The notes: generated by a model from the letters alone, not told the origin. A DNA stretch of 64,000 nucleotides from Ferrovibrio sp046294345 (GCA_046294345.1 JBKBJT010000014.1:14084-78083), one strand, 5' to 3'. Positions 24,028 to 33,000 are shown, counted from the stretch's first letter. Numbers and translations are program-made.

Positions 24028-25527
24028 TCACTTTCCGGCCGCGCGACTGCGCAGCACGTGTTTCTGGATCTTGCCGGCGGCGGTGCGCGGGAAATCCTCG
24101 ACGATGTCGATGTATTTCGGCACCTTGTAGGCGGCGAGATTCTGCCGGCAGAAGGCGCGCAGGGCTTCCGGATCGATGCTGGCGCCGGGCTGCGGCAGAA
24201 TACAGGCGCGGCCGACCTCGCCCCATTTCTCGTCCGGTACGCCCAGCACGGCACATTCCAGCACGCCGGGGAATTTGTAGATCACGATCTCGACTTCGGC
24301 GGGATAGACGTTTTCGCCGCCGGAGATGTACATGTCCTTGATGCGGTCGACGATGTAGTAATAGCCATCGGCATCGCGTTTCGCGACGTCGCCGGTCTTG
24401 AGCCAGCCGTCGCGGGTGAAGGCCGCCTTGGTCGCCGCCTCGTTGTTCCAGTAACCGGGCGTGACGCCGGGGCCGCGGATCTGCAATTCGCCGGCTTCGT
24501 TGGCGGGCAGGGGATGGTCGTCCAGATCGACGACGCGTACCTCGGCCAGGATCTGCGGTTTGCCGACCGAGCCGATCTTGGCTTCGGCATGTTCGGTATC
24601 CATCAGGAAGACCGTCGGGCCGGTCTCGGTCATGCCCATGCCGTTGCACACTTTCACGCCGCGCGCCGCGAATTGCGCGATCAGCGTGGCCGGCAGCGGC
24701 GCGCCGCCGCAGCCCCAGGAACGCACCTTCGAGAAATCGGCCCTGCCGAAATCCTTATGCAGGCTGATCGCCTGGTAGATCGCCGGTACGCCGAAGAAGG
24801 CAGTGCAGTCGCCCTTCTGCAACGCGGCCATTACCGGATCAATTTCGAATTTCTTCAGCACCCGCACAGTGCCGCCATGCAGCAGTACCGGCAGGGTATG
24901 CAGGTTGATGCCGGCGGTGTGGAACAGCGGCAGGAAATTCAGCGTCGTTTCGGTCGAGGTCAGGTCGATGGCCTGGCCGATATTGATGGCATTGGCATAG
25001 GCCATGCCCGGCGTCTGGATCACGGCCTTCGGCTTGCCCGTGGTGCCCGAGGTGTAGAGCATGTACCAGAGGCGGTCGCTGGGCCAGTAGGTGTCGAAAG
25101 CCGCCGGTGCCGTGGTGGCGACGGCGGTTTCGTATTCGGTGTAGGAGAGCAGATCGAGGTCATAGATCCGCGCCAGTTCATCGGCCACCGCGGCATTGTC
25201 GGCATCGAAGACCAGCAGCTTGGGCGCGGCATCCTGCACCACGGGGCCGAGTTCCGGTGCCGGCTGGCGCCAGTTCAGCGGCACCAGGATGGCGCCCAGC
25301 TTGCCGCAGGCGAACAGGATTTCGAAGAAGGTGGCGCTGTTCAGGCAAAGAATCGCGACGCGGTCGCCGACGCCAACGCCGTTATTGCCGAGCCAGGCGG
25401 CGAAACGGCAGGCACGGTCATTCAAGTCGCGGTAGCTGAGGCTGCGACCGCTTTCCTGTTCGATGAAAGCGGTCTTGTCCGGCGTCAGTTCGGCGCGGCG
25501 TGCCGCGATGTCGAAAACCTTGTGCAT
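24028..25527 (-). CDS. AMP-dependent acyl-CoA synthetase
   Basis: A 499-residue ANL-superfamily ligase that activates a carboxylic acid to its CoA thioester. Seen: YTSGTTGKPKAVIQT (P-loop), GCGGAPLP, GMGMTETGPTVF, WLKTGDVAKRDADGYYYIVDRIKDMYISGGENVYPAEVE and PRTAAGKIQKHVLR with the catalytic Lys. The length and motifs fit medium/aromatic acid-CoA ligases. The substrate cannot be read, but the importer next door and the hydratases suggest entry of a branched or cyclic acid into beta-oxidation. Confidence 0.92.
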   Translation of the reverse strand: MHKVFDIAARRAELTPDKTAFIEQESGRSLSYRDLNDRACRFAAWLGNNGVGVGDRVAILCLNSATFFEILFACGKLGAILVPLNWRQPAPELGPVVQDAAPKLLVFDADNAAVADELARIYDLDLLSYTEYETAVATTAPAAFDTYWPSDRLWYMLYTSGTTGKPKAVIQTPGMAYANAINIGQAIDLTSTETTLNFLPLFHTAGINLHTLPVLLHGGTVRVLKKFEIDPVMAALQKGDCTAFFGVPAIYQAISLHKDFGRADFSKVRSWGCGGAPLPATLIAQFAARGVKVCNGMGMTETGPTVFLMDTEHAEAKIGSVGKPQILAEVRVVDLDDHPLPANEAGELQIRGPGVTPGYWNNEAATKAAFTRDGWLKTGDVAKRDADGYYYIVDRIKDMYISGGENVYPAEVEIVIYKFPGVLECAVLGVPDEKWGEVGRACILPQPGASIDPEALRAFCRQNLAAYKVPKYIDIVEDFPRTAAGKIQKHVLRSRAAGK

Positions 25528-25538
25528 GGTTTCCCCCG

Positions 25539-26309
25539 TTATGCCGACTTGGCGAGGAAACGCGCCATCCCATGATGCGCCTCCTCGCTGTCGATCTGAT
25601 CGAGAAAGGACTGCTTTTCCATTTCCAAAGCCGCGGCGATGGTGGCGCGGCGCGTGGGCGGCAGCAGGTTGGTTTTGGTGCGGCGCATGGCGCCGGGCTG
25701 CTTGGCGAGAATCTCGGCCAGCCAGCCGTCGATGGTGGCATCCAGCGCTTCCGGCTCGACCAGCGCGGTGGCCAGACCAAGCTGCACAGCTTCGGCGGCG
25801 CCGATGCGGCGGTTGCGCAACTGAATCTCGCGGGCGGCCGCCTCGCCGATGCGGGCGGGCAGCAGGGCGGTCCAGCCGCCATCGGGGCTGAAACCGACTT
25901 CGGTATAGTAAGGCTGGATGAAGACCTGCGGCGTGATCGCGGCGAGGTCGCAGGCCAGCAGGAAGCCGAGCGAACCGCCGGTGGCCGGCCCCTGGATGCG
26001 GCCGATCACCGGGATCGGCAGGTCGAGCAGGGCGAGGATGCAGTCGTTCAGGCCACCGACCAGGCCATCGGCATAGGCGCGGCGCTCGCCTCTTGGCACG
26101 GCAAAGAAGCCGCCGACATCGCCGCCGGTGGAAAAGCTTCGGCCCTCGGCCTGCAGCACCAGGGCACGCAGTTCAGACATAGATGCGATGAGGGCCAGAT
26201 CCTGTTTCAGCGCGGCGATCAGCGCCGGCACCAGGCTGTTATGCCGTTCGGGCCGATTGAGTGTCAGCCGCGCGACCGGCCCGGCGATATCGAGACAGGT
26301 GAGGGGCAT
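25539..26309 (-). CDS. Enoyl-CoA hydratase/isomerase family protein
   Basis: A 256-residue crotonase-fold protein: ARLTLNRPERHNSLVPALI, FSTGGDVGGFF (oxyanion loop), PVIGRIQGPATGGSLGFLLACDL and a C-terminal PPTRRATIAAALEME. The two usual catalytic Glu residues are not both obvious, so it could be an isomerase or a hydrolase variant. The ATG at 26309 is preceded by GAGG-type sequence, and the previous gene stops at 26311, so translation is coupled. Confidence 0.87.
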   Translation of the reverse strand: MPLTCLDIAGPVARLTLNRPERHNSLVPALIAALKQDLALIASMSELRALVLQAEGRSFSTGGDVGGFFAVPRGERRAYADGLVGGLNDCILALLDLPIPVIGRIQGPATGGSLGFLLACDLAAITPQVFIQPYYTEVGFSPDGGWTALLPARIGEAAAREIQLRNRRIGAAEAVQLGLATALVEPEALDATIDGWLAEILAKQPGAMRRTKTNLLPPTRRATIAAALEMEKQSFLDQIDSEEAHHGMARFLAKSA

Positions 26310-26310
26310 G

Positions 26311-26958
26311 TCAGCGCGCTGGAGCTTTCGATGTGGCCATGCCATGCGCCAGCATGGCGGTGGCAACATCGACGATGGGATCAAGCGGCGCCTTCGGGTC
26401 CCACAGGCCATAACGCTGGCCGAGGAAGACGGCGATGCCCATCAGCATCCAGGCGCGCACCTCGGTGGCATTCTCGGTGCCGCCGGGCATGATTTCGCCG
26501 CGCTTCTCGGCCGCGGCCAGCGCGATGCGGTAGGACTTGGCGAATTCGGTGTAGTACTGGCGGTAGACCTTCTCGTCGACGAACTGCGATTCCTCCACCA
26601 CCTTGTAGAGATCGGGATTGCGGCGCACGAAATCGAGGAAGGCACGCAGGCCCAGACGTTCGGCCTCAATGCGGTTCTTTGCCCCTTCGGTGGCCTCGGT
26701 CAGGTGGTGGCGCAGCATGCGGCCCATATGCAGGACCAGCTCGCGCATCACGTCTTCCTTGCTGCGGAAGTAGATGTAGAAGGTGCCTTGGGCGACGCCG
26801 GCTTCGGCGGTGATGGTGCTGATCGAGGCTTCGGCGAAGCCACGGCGGCCGATCTCGCGCTTGGCGGCATCCAGAATCTTGCGGCGGGTCATCTCGCCCC
26901 GGCCGGTCTTGGGCAGGGGCAGGGCGCGTTTTCTGGTTCTCGGGGCGGTGTTTAACAT
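26311..26958 (-). CDS. TetR-family repressor of the catabolic locus
   Basis: A 215-residue TetR-type regulator. The helix-turn-helix (about 22-68) reads MTRRKILDAAKREIGRRGFAEASISTITAEAGVAQGTFYIYFRSKEDVM. The ligand domain has Phe/Tyr-rich helices, as in acyl-CoA responsive members. It is the first gene of a six-gene minus-strand operon (26958 to 22460) and is divergent from the importer. A perfect ACATGA-N8-TCATGT palindrome covers its own start codon and a second copy lies upstream of the importer gene, so autorepression and repression of the importer are likely. Confidence 0.92.
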   Translation of the reverse strand: MLNTAPRTRKRALPLPKTGRGEMTRRKILDAAKREIGRRGFAEASISTITAEAGVAQGTFYIYFRSKEDVMRELVLHMGRMLRHHLTEATEGAKNRIEAERLGLRAFLDFVRRNPDLYKVVEESQFVDEKVYRQYYTEFAKSYRIALAAAEKRGEIMPGGTENATEVRAWMLMGIAVFLGQRYGLWDPKAPLDPIVDVATAMLAHGMATSKAPAR

Positions 26959-26974
26959 GATTCGGCCGTCATGT
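26955..26974. promoter_or_regulatory. TetR operator, copy 1 (covers tetR start codon)
   Basis: ACATGA-TTCGGCCG-TCATGT: perfect 6-bp arms with an 8-base spacer, followed by TTGG. It overlaps the tetR start codon (26956-26958). The same arms and spacer length recur at 27064-27083, which makes chance unlikely. Confidence 0.7.
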
Positions 26975-27063
26975 TTGGATTATCCGTCGTTTCCTCCGCC
27001 CACGGCTGAAATCGCTGGATTCCGGCTTGACGGGCTTATGGCGCAAGGCTACGAATAGTCGAG

Positions 27064-27083
27064 ACATGAATCAAGTGTCATGT
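27064..27083. promoter_or_regulatory. TetR operator, copy 2 (upstream of importer)
   Basis: ACATGA-ATCAAGTG-TCATGT, with arms and the flanking TTGG identical to copy 1. It lies 109 bp from copy 1 centre to centre and 152 bases upstream of the substrate-binding protein start. The rest of 26975-27235 holds no gene that I can support. Confidence 0.7.
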
Positions 27084-27235
27084 TTGGCGGGCGTCCATTG
27101 CGGACGGCGCCCCGCTACCGGCACCGGGACCACCCGGGCCGCAGGAAAGGGAGGAGCACGATGTCGCGCATCACGCACGCCTGTAGTCGCGTCTCCATCG
27201 CCATTCGTCCGCAATCGTCGCAAGGGAGAGACATA

Positions 27236-28435
27236 ATGCAGCGCGTGATGAAGACGGCGGCGTTCGCCGCCGCCCTGATCGCCGGCAGCGCCATGACCGC
27301 GCAGGCCGCCGATCTGAAAATCGCCCTGATCGCCAGCAAGACCGGTCCGCTCGAGGCCTATGCCAAGCAGACCGAGACCGGCTTCATGATGGGTCTGGAA
27401 TACCTGACCAAGAACACCATGACCTGGCAGGGCCGCAAGATCCAGGTGATCGTCAAGGACGACCAGTTCAAGCCCGATGTGGCCAAGTCGCTGCTGGAAC
27501 AGGCCTATGGCGACGACAATGTCGATCTCGCCGTCGGCACCACCGGTTCGGGCGGCGCGCTGGCCATGCTGCCGGTGGCCGAGGAATTCAAGAAGATCCT
27601 GATCGTCGAGCCGGCCGTGGCCGATGCGATCACCGGCGAGAAGTGGAACAAGTACATCTTCCGCACCGGCCGTTCCTCGATGCAGGACGCCTATGCCGGC
27701 GCCGCCGCCTTCCCCAAGACCGGCGAAGTGCATGTGGCGACGCTGGCGCAGGATTACGCCTTCGGCCGCGACGGCATCAAGGCGATGAAGGAAGCCCTCG
27801 CCCTGTCGCATCCGAATGTGAAGGTGGTGTTCGAGGAATATGCCCCGACCCAGACCACCGACTTCACCGCCTCGGCCCAGCGCCTGTTCGACGCGCTGAA
27901 GGACAAGCCGGGCAAGAAGATCATCGCCATCGTCTGGGCCGGTCCGCATCCGCTGCCCAAGATCGCCGACCTGAAGCCGGAGCGTTTTGGCATCGAGATC
28001 GCGCCGGGCGGCAACATCCTGCCGGTGATGAAGCTCTACAAGCCGTATCCGGGCATGGAAGGCGCGATCTATTACTATTACGACTTCCCGAAGAACCCGA
28101 TGAACGACTGGCTGGTGACCGAGCACAAGAAGCGCAACAACGGCGCCCCGCCTGACTTCTTCACCGCCGGCGGTTTCGCCGCCGCCTCGGCCGCGCTGAC
28201 CGCCGTCCAGAAGGCCGGTGGCACCAACACCGACAAGCTGATCGCCGCCATGGAAGGCATGGCCTTCGATACGCCGAAGGGCACCATGTTCTTCCGCAAG
28301 GATGACCACCAGGCGATGCAGCAGATGTATCACTTCCGGGTCAAGAAGGACGGCAAGGACGATACCGACCTGCTCGACCTCGTGCAGGTGATCCCGGAAT
28401 CGGCCATGCCGATCCCGATCCGCAACAAGCGCTGA
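27236..28435 (+). CDS. livK: Branched-chain-type ABC importer substrate-binding protein
   Basis: A 399-residue periplasmic-binding protein of the Leu/Ile/Val (Peripla_BP_6) family. The signal peptide (TAAFAAALIAGSAMTAQAA) and start at ATG 27236 are supported by GGGAG upstream. Seen: LKIALIASKTGPLEAYAKQTETGF, VVGT-like GTTGSGGALAMLP and LAQDYAFGRDGIKAMK. Such proteins also bind aromatic or acyl compounds, and the linked catabolic operon suggests that here. It is followed by a terminator-like hairpin, so its transcript is probably in excess of the downstream ABC genes. Confidence 0.9.
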   Translation: MQRVMKTAAFAAALIAGSAMTAQAADLKIALIASKTGPLEAYAKQTETGFMMGLEYLTKNTMTWQGRKIQVIVKDDQFKPDVAKSLLEQAYGDDNVDLAVGTTGSGGALAMLPVAEEFKKILIVEPAVADAITGEKWNKYIFRTGRSSMQDAYAGAAAFPKTGEVHVATLAQDYAFGRDGIKAMKEALALSHPNVKVVFEEYAPTQTTDFTASAQRLFDALKDKPGKKIIAIVWAGPHPLPKIADLKPERFGIEIAPGGNILPVMKLYKPYPGMEGAIYYYYDFPKNPMNDWLVTEHKKRNNGAPPDFFTAGGFAAASAALTAVQKAGGTNTDKLIAAMEGMAFDTPKGTMFFRKDDHQAMQQMYHFRVKKDGKDDTDLLDLVQVIPESAMPIPIRNKR

Positions 28436-28448
28436 TTATTGCCCACCC

Positions 28449-28480
28449 GGCCGGGACGCTCTGTCGTCCCGGCCATTTTC
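28449..28480 (+). terminator. Attenuator/terminator after the substrate-binding gene
   Basis: GGCCGGGACG-CTCTGT-CGTCCCGGCC: a perfect 10-bp stem with a 6-base loop, followed by ATTTTC. It is a plausible intrinsic terminator or partial attenuator that keeps more binding-protein mRNA than transporter mRNA. Confidence 0.65.
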
Positions 28481-28509
28481 ATATCCGGTCCCCATTTTCA
28501 TATCCGGTC
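28473..28509. repeat. 18-bp tandem repeat in the livK-livG gap
   Basis: CCATTTTCATATCCGGTC occurs at 28473-28490 and again at 28492-28509, separated by one base. The first copy begins in the terminator stem and the second ends two bases before the livG start codon. It looks like a recent duplication of the terminator tail; function is unknown. Confidence 0.75.
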
Positions 28510-28511
28510 TG

Positions 28512-29294
28512 ATGTCTGCCACGCCAACGCTTGAAACCCGCGACCTGACGATCCGCTTCGGCGGCCATGTCGCCGTGAATGCCGTCAGTTGCGCCTTCCA
28601 TCCCGGCACGCTGACCGCCATTGTCGGGCCGAACGGCGCCGGCAAGACCACCTATTTCAACCTGATCTCGGGTCAGCTCAAGGCCACGGCCGGAAGCGTG
28701 CTGCTGCGCGGCCACGATGTCAGCGGGCTGACCGCTTCGGCACGCACCAAGCGCGGCATGGGGCGCGCGTTCCAGCTCACCAACCTGTTTCCCAACCTCA
28801 CCGTGATGGAAAACGTGCGACTGGCCGTGCAGTCGCGTGCCGGTGCCGGGCTGCAGCTGCTTCAGCTCTGGAGTCACCGCCGCGACCTGATCGAAAAAGC
28901 TGACGGCCTGCTCGATTCCGTGAAGCTGCTGGACAAGCGCAATGCCATGGCCGGCGCATTGCCCCATGGCGACCAGCGCAAGCTGGAGGTCGCGCTGCTG
29001 CTGGCGCTGGAACCCGACGTCTTCATGTTCGACGAACCCACCGCCGGCATGTCGGTGGACGAAGTGCCCACCGTGCTGGACCTGATCCAGGGCATCAAGG
29101 CGCGCGGCGACAAGACCGTGCTGCTGGTCGAACACAAGATGGATGTGGTGCGCAGCCTGGCCGACCGCATCATCGTGCTGCATAATGGCGCGCTGGTGGC
29201 CGATGGCGAGCCGGCCACGGTGATCGCCTCGCCGGTGGTGCAGGAGGCCTATCTCGGCATCTCGCCCGAAGCTGCAGGGGAGGCCGCCCGATGA
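28512..29294 (+). CDS. livG: ABC importer ATP-binding protein LivG
   Basis: A 260-residue ATPase of the branched-chain importer type: IVGPNGAGKTTYFNLISG (Walker A), GMGRAFQLTNLFPNLTVMENVRLAV (the family's Q-loop stretch), the Walker B region LALEPDVFMFDEPTAGM, and a His switch in LLVEHKMDVV. The signature is degenerate (LPHGDQRK in place of LSGGQ-type), but this is common in LivG. It couples to LivF and overlaps it by four bases (ATGA). Confidence 0.9.
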   Translation: MSATPTLETRDLTIRFGGHVAVNAVSCAFHPGTLTAIVGPNGAGKTTYFNLISGQLKATAGSVLLRGHDVSGLTASARTKRGMGRAFQLTNLFPNLTVMENVRLAVQSRAGAGLQLLQLWSHRRDLIEKADGLLDSVKLLDKRNAMAGALPHGDQRKLEVALLLALEPDVFMFDEPTAGMSVDEVPTVLDLIQGIKARGDKTVLLVEHKMDVVRSLADRIIVLHNGALVADGEPATVIASPVVQEAYLGISPEAAGEAAR

Positions 29295-30016
29295 AAGACG
29301 CAATCCTGCGCCTGGAAGGCGTGCATACCCATATCGGGCAGTATCACATCCTGCATGGCGTCGACCTCGTGGTGCCGCGCGGCCAGCTCACCATGCTGCT
29401 GGGCCGCAACGGCGCCGGCAAGACCACCACTCTGCGTACCATCATGGGCCTGTGGCAGGCCTCGAAAGGCCATGTGCATTTCGACGGCCGCGACATCACG
29501 AAGCTGCCCACGCCCGAGATCGCCCAAGGCGGCATCGCCTACGTGCCCGAGAATATGGGCATCTTCGCCGACCTCACCGTGCGCGAGAACATGATCCTTG
29601 CCGCCCGTAACGGCGAGATCGACCCGAAGCGCCTGCAATGGATTTTTGGCCTGTTCCCGGCGCTGGAGAAATTCTGGTCGCTGGCCGCCGGCACGCTGTC
29701 GGGCGGGCAGAAGCAGATGCTGGCCATTGCGCGTGCCATCGTGGAGCCGCGCGAACTGCTGCTGATCGACGAGCCGACCAAGGGCCTGGCGCCGGCCATC
29801 ATCATGAACATGATCCAGGCCTTCCGCGAACTGAAATCCACCGGCGCCACCATTCTGCTGGTGGAGCAGAATTTCATGGCCGCCAAGATGCTGGGCGATG
29901 CGGTGGCCGTGATGGACGATGGCCGCATCGTGCATCGCGGCGCCATGGCCGAGCTGGCCGAAGACACGTCGCTGCAGCAGAAACTGCTGGGCCTGAGCAT
30001 GGACGCGCATCAATGA
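29291..30016 (+). CDS. livF: ABC importer ATP-binding protein LivF
   Basis: A 241-residue ATPase, partner of LivG: LLGRNGAGKTTTLRTIMG (Walker A), GIAYVPENMGIFADLTVRENM, LSGGQKQMLAIARAI (signature), LLLIDEPTKGLAP (Walker B) and LLVEQNF (switch). The length is typical. It overlaps livG and livH by four bases each. Confidence 0.93.
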   Translation: MKDAILRLEGVHTHIGQYHILHGVDLVVPRGQLTMLLGRNGAGKTTTLRTIMGLWQASKGHVHFDGRDITKLPTPEIAQGGIAYVPENMGIFADLTVRENMILAARNGEIDPKRLQWIFGLFPALEKFWSLAAGTLSGGQKQMLAIARAIVEPRELLLIDEPTKGLAPAIIMNMIQAFRELKSTGATILLVEQNFMAAKMLGDAVAVMDDGRIVHRGAMAELAEDTSLQQKLLGLSMDAHQ

Positions 30017-31032
30017 GCAATGCTGTCGCCGCCACCGAAACCGCCGCGTTGCCCAAGGTGAAGACCGACTGGCTGCCGGCCCTGCTGGTGCCGATCCTGG
30101 CTGTCGCCGCCCTGCCGCTGGTGGGCAGCTTCTCCACCTGGGTCACGCTCACCGTGGCGGCGCTCGCCATGGGCATGATGATCTTCCTGATGGCATCGGG
30201 TCTCACGCTGGTCTTCGGCCTGATGGACGTGCTGAATTTCGGCCATGGCGTGTTCATCTCGTTCGGCGCCTATGTCAGCCTGATGGTGCTGGGGCCGCTG
30301 GCCGGCTGGGTCGAAAGCCCGAATATCTGGCTCAATATCGGCGTGCTGCTGGCCTGCATCCTGGTCGCCATGCTGGTGACCGGCGCGCTGGGCTATGCCT
30401 TCGAGCGCGTGGTGATCCGCCCGGTCTATGGCCAGCACCTGAAACAGATCCTGATCACCATGGGCGGCATGATCGTGGCCGAACAGATGATCCACGTGAT
30501 CTGGGGTGCCAGCCCGATCCCGCTGCGGCTGCCCGAAGGCCTGCGTGGCGCCATCGTGGTGGGCGAGGCGGCGATGGAGAAATACCGCGTGATCGCCGTG
30601 GTGCTGGGCTTGGCTGTCTTCGGCCTTATGCATCTTCTGCTCAACCGTACCAAGATCGGTCTGCTGATCCGCGCCGGCGTCGAGAATGCCGAGATGGTGG
30701 AGGCGCTGGGCTACAAGATCCGCCGCCTGTTCGTCGGCGTGTTCATTGCCGGCTCGGCCCTGGCCGGCCTGGGCGGCGTGCTCTGGGCCTTCTACCGCCA
30801 GACGCTGACGGCCGGCATGGGCATGGAAGTGAACGTGCTGATCTTCATCGTCATCATCATCGGCGGCCTGGGATCCATCGGCGGCTGCTTCGTCGGCGCC
30901 ATCCTGGTGGCGCTGGTGGCCAATTACACCGGCTTCCTGGCGCCCAAGCTGGCGCTGGGGTCCAGCATCTTGCTGATGGTGCTGATCCTGCTGTGGCGGC
31001 CGCAGGGCCTCTATCCCGTGGCCAAACGGTAA
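30013..31032 (+). CDS. livH: ABC importer permease LivH
   Basis: A 339-residue inner-membrane permease with about eight helices. Seen: GLTLVFGLMDVLNFGHGVFISFGAYV (the LivH signature) and GGLGSIGGCFVGAILVALV before the C-terminus. It forms the channel with LivM. The start ATG is in the livF stop overlap. A good GGGGAGGG ribosome site follows for livM. Confidence 0.93.
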   Translation: MSNAVAATETAALPKVKTDWLPALLVPILAVAALPLVGSFSTWVTLTVAALAMGMMIFLMASGLTLVFGLMDVLNFGHGVFISFGAYVSLMVLGPLAGWVESPNIWLNIGVLLACILVAMLVTGALGYAFERVVIRPVYGQHLKQILITMGGMIVAEQMIHVIWGASPIPLRLPEGLRGAIVVGEAAMEKYRVIAVVLGLAVFGLMHLLLNRTKIGLLIRAGVENAEMVEALGYKIRRLFVGVFIAGSALAGLGGVLWAFYRQTLTAGMGMEVNVLIFIVIIIGGLGSIGGCFVGAILVALVANYTGFLAPKLALGSSILLMVLILLWRPQGLYPVAKR

Positions 31033-31048
31033 GGGGAGGGACGCCATC

Positions 31049-32131
31049 ATGCTGCCGAACAATCCCATCCACAGCATCCTCTCCGGCGACTACCCGCGTT
31101 CCCGCGCCCTGTCGGTTGCTCTGGTCATCGTGCTGTTCTGCCTGGCCTTCGCGCCGTTCCTGTTTCCGGGCAGCCAGCCGCTGAATGTCGCCGCCAAGAT
31201 CTGCGTCTTCGTCATCCTGGTCGCCAGCTACGATCTGCTGCTGGGCTATACCGGCATCGTCTCGTTCGCCCATACGATGTTCTACGGCATCGGCGGCTAT
31301 GGCGTGGCGATTGCGATGTACAATTTCAACGCTGGCTGGGGCGCGCTGGGGCTGGGCGTGCTGGCCGCACTTGTGCTGGCCATGCTGCTGGCCCTGCTGA
31401 TCGGTCTGTTCAGTCTGCGCGTGCGGGCGATCTTTTTCGCCATGATCACCCTGGCGGTGGCATCCGCCTTCGCCATCCTGGCTTCGCAGCTCAACGAGAT
31501 CACTGGCGGCGAGGATGGCCGCAGCTACCGCATTCCGGAAATGCTGCGCCCGGCTTTCCGCCTGTTCGACGAGCCGGTGCTGGGCGTGATGATCAACGGC
31601 CGCATCCTGACCTACTACCTGATCTTCTTCGCCGCCCTGATCCTGTTCCTGCTGGCTTTGCGCGTGGTGAATTCGCCCTTCGGCCGCGTGCTGCAGGCCA
31701 TCCGCGAGAACGATTTTCGCGCCGAGGCGCTGGGCTACCGTGTGGTGGTCTATCGCTCCATCGCCAACTGCCTGTCGGCTGGCATGGCCACGCTGGCCGG
31801 CGTGCTGATGGCCCTGTGGCTGCGCTATACCGGGCCGGATACCACGCTCAGCTTCGCCATCATGATCGATATCCTGCTGATGGTGGTGATCGGCGGCATG
31901 GGCACGCTGTATGGCGCCGTTCTGGGCGCCACCATCTTCATCCTGGCGCAGAATTACCTGCAGGTGCTGATGGGCCAGTTCAGCGGCATGCTGGAGGCCG
32001 CCGGCATCCCGCTGCTGCCCGGCCTGTTCCATGCCGACCGCTGGCTGCTCTGGTTGGGCATCCTGTTTGTGCTCAGCGTCTATTTCTTCCCCGTCGGCAT
32101 CGTGGGCAAGCTGCGGCAGATGAAGTCATGA
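31049..32131 (+). CDS. livM: ABC importer permease LivM
   Basis: A 360-residue permease with about nine helices: SYDLLLGYTGIVSFAHTMFYGIGGY, VRAIFFAMITLAVASAFA, FGRVLQAIRENDFRAEALGY (the EAA-like coupling loop) and VVIGGMGTLYGAVLGA. Family length is about 300-430. It overlaps the hydrolase gene downstream by four bases. Confidence 0.93.
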   Translation: MLPNNPIHSILSGDYPRSRALSVALVIVLFCLAFAPFLFPGSQPLNVAAKICVFVILVASYDLLLGYTGIVSFAHTMFYGIGGYGVAIAMYNFNAGWGALGLGVLAALVLAMLLALLIGLFSLRVRAIFFAMITLAVASAFAILASQLNEITGGEDGRSYRIPEMLRPAFRLFDEPVLGVMINGRILTYYLIFFAALILFLLALRVVNSPFGRVLQAIRENDFRAEALGYRVVVYRSIANCLSAGMATLAGVLMALWLRYTGPDTTLSFAIMIDILLMVVIGGMGTLYGAVLGATIFILAQNYLQVLMGQFSGMLEAAGIPLLPGLFHADRWLLWLGILFVLSVYFFPVGIVGKLRQMKS

Positions 32132-33000
32132 CGCCCGAAGTCATGGCGCATGAAATCATGACTGGGCGCTCGCGCTATTACGACCTGCTCGGCCGCTCAG
32201 TCCATTGCCTGGAATGGGGCGACGAGGCCGCGCCGGCGGTGATCCTGTGGCATGGCTTCGCCCGTAATGCCCATGATTTCGAGCACCTGGCTGCCGCGCT
32301 GGCCGACCGCTACCGCCTGATCGCGCCCGACACCATCGGCCGGGGCTTCAGCGCCTGGAGCCCGGAGCCCGATGCGGAATATACCGTGCCGTTTTATGCC
32401 CGGCAGGCGGTGGCGCTGCTGGATATGCTGAAGCTGCAGAGCGTGCGCTGGGTCGGTACCTCGATGGGCGGCCTGATCGGCATGGTCTGCGCCGCCACGG
32501 CCTTGAAGGAGCGCATCACCCATCTGGTGCTCAACGATGTGGGCCCGGCGATCGCGCCGGGTGCCGTGCAGCGCATCCTCTCCTATGCCGGCACACCGCC
32601 GGCTTTCGCCAACCTGCCCGAACTGGAGCAGTATTTCCGTACCATCTATGCGCCGTTCGGTATCGCTTCCGATGCAGGCTGGCGCCGCCTGGCGGAAACC
32701 TCGGCGCGGCGTCTGCCCGATGGCCGGCTCACCACCCATTACGACCCCGAGATCGCCGCCGTGCTGGGCCGCCAGAGCGCGGGCGCCTCGGGCGATGCCT
32801 GGCCGATCTACGACCAGATCGTGGCCCGGACGCTGCTGCTGCGGGGCGCCGTCTCCGACCTGCTGAGCGATGAAACCGCCGCCGAGATGACCCGGCGCGG
32901 CCCGAAGGCGCGGCGTGTCGACATTCCCGGCATCGGCCATGCGCCGGCGTTGGATACGGCCGAACAGGTGGCCCTGATCGCGCAATTCCTGGCCGAATAG
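32128..33000 (+). CDS. Alpha/beta hydrolase linked to the importer
   Basis: A 290-residue alpha/beta hydrolase: PAVILWHGFARNAHDF, LIAPDTIGRGFSAWS, VRWVGTSMGGLIGMVCA with the nucleophile Ser in GTSMGG, and PGIGHAPALDT His. The ATG at 32128 overlaps the livM stop, so it is the last gene of the importer operon. Together with the hydrolase at 22460 it suggests that the imported compound is an ester or needs C-C or thioester hydrolysis. Confidence 0.87.
   Translation: MTPEVMAHEIMTGRSRYYDLLGRSVHCLEWGDEAAPAVILWHGFARNAHDFEHLAAALADRYRLIAPDTIGRGFSAWSPEPDAEYTVPFYARQAVALLDMLKLQSVRWVGTSMGGLIGMVCAATALKERITHLVLNDVGPAIAPGAVQRILSYAGTPPAFANLPELEQYFRTIYAPFGIASDAGWRRLAETSARRLPDGRLTTHYDPEIAAVLGRQSAGASGDAWPIYDQIVARTLLLRGAVSDLLSDETAAEMTRRGPKARRVDIPGIGHAPALDTAEQVALIAQFLAE

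Noticed and set aside
24058..25575. 505-residue plus-strand frame opposite the acyl-CoA ligase
   Set aside because: It is a shadow; the minus strand has all ANL-ligase motifs.
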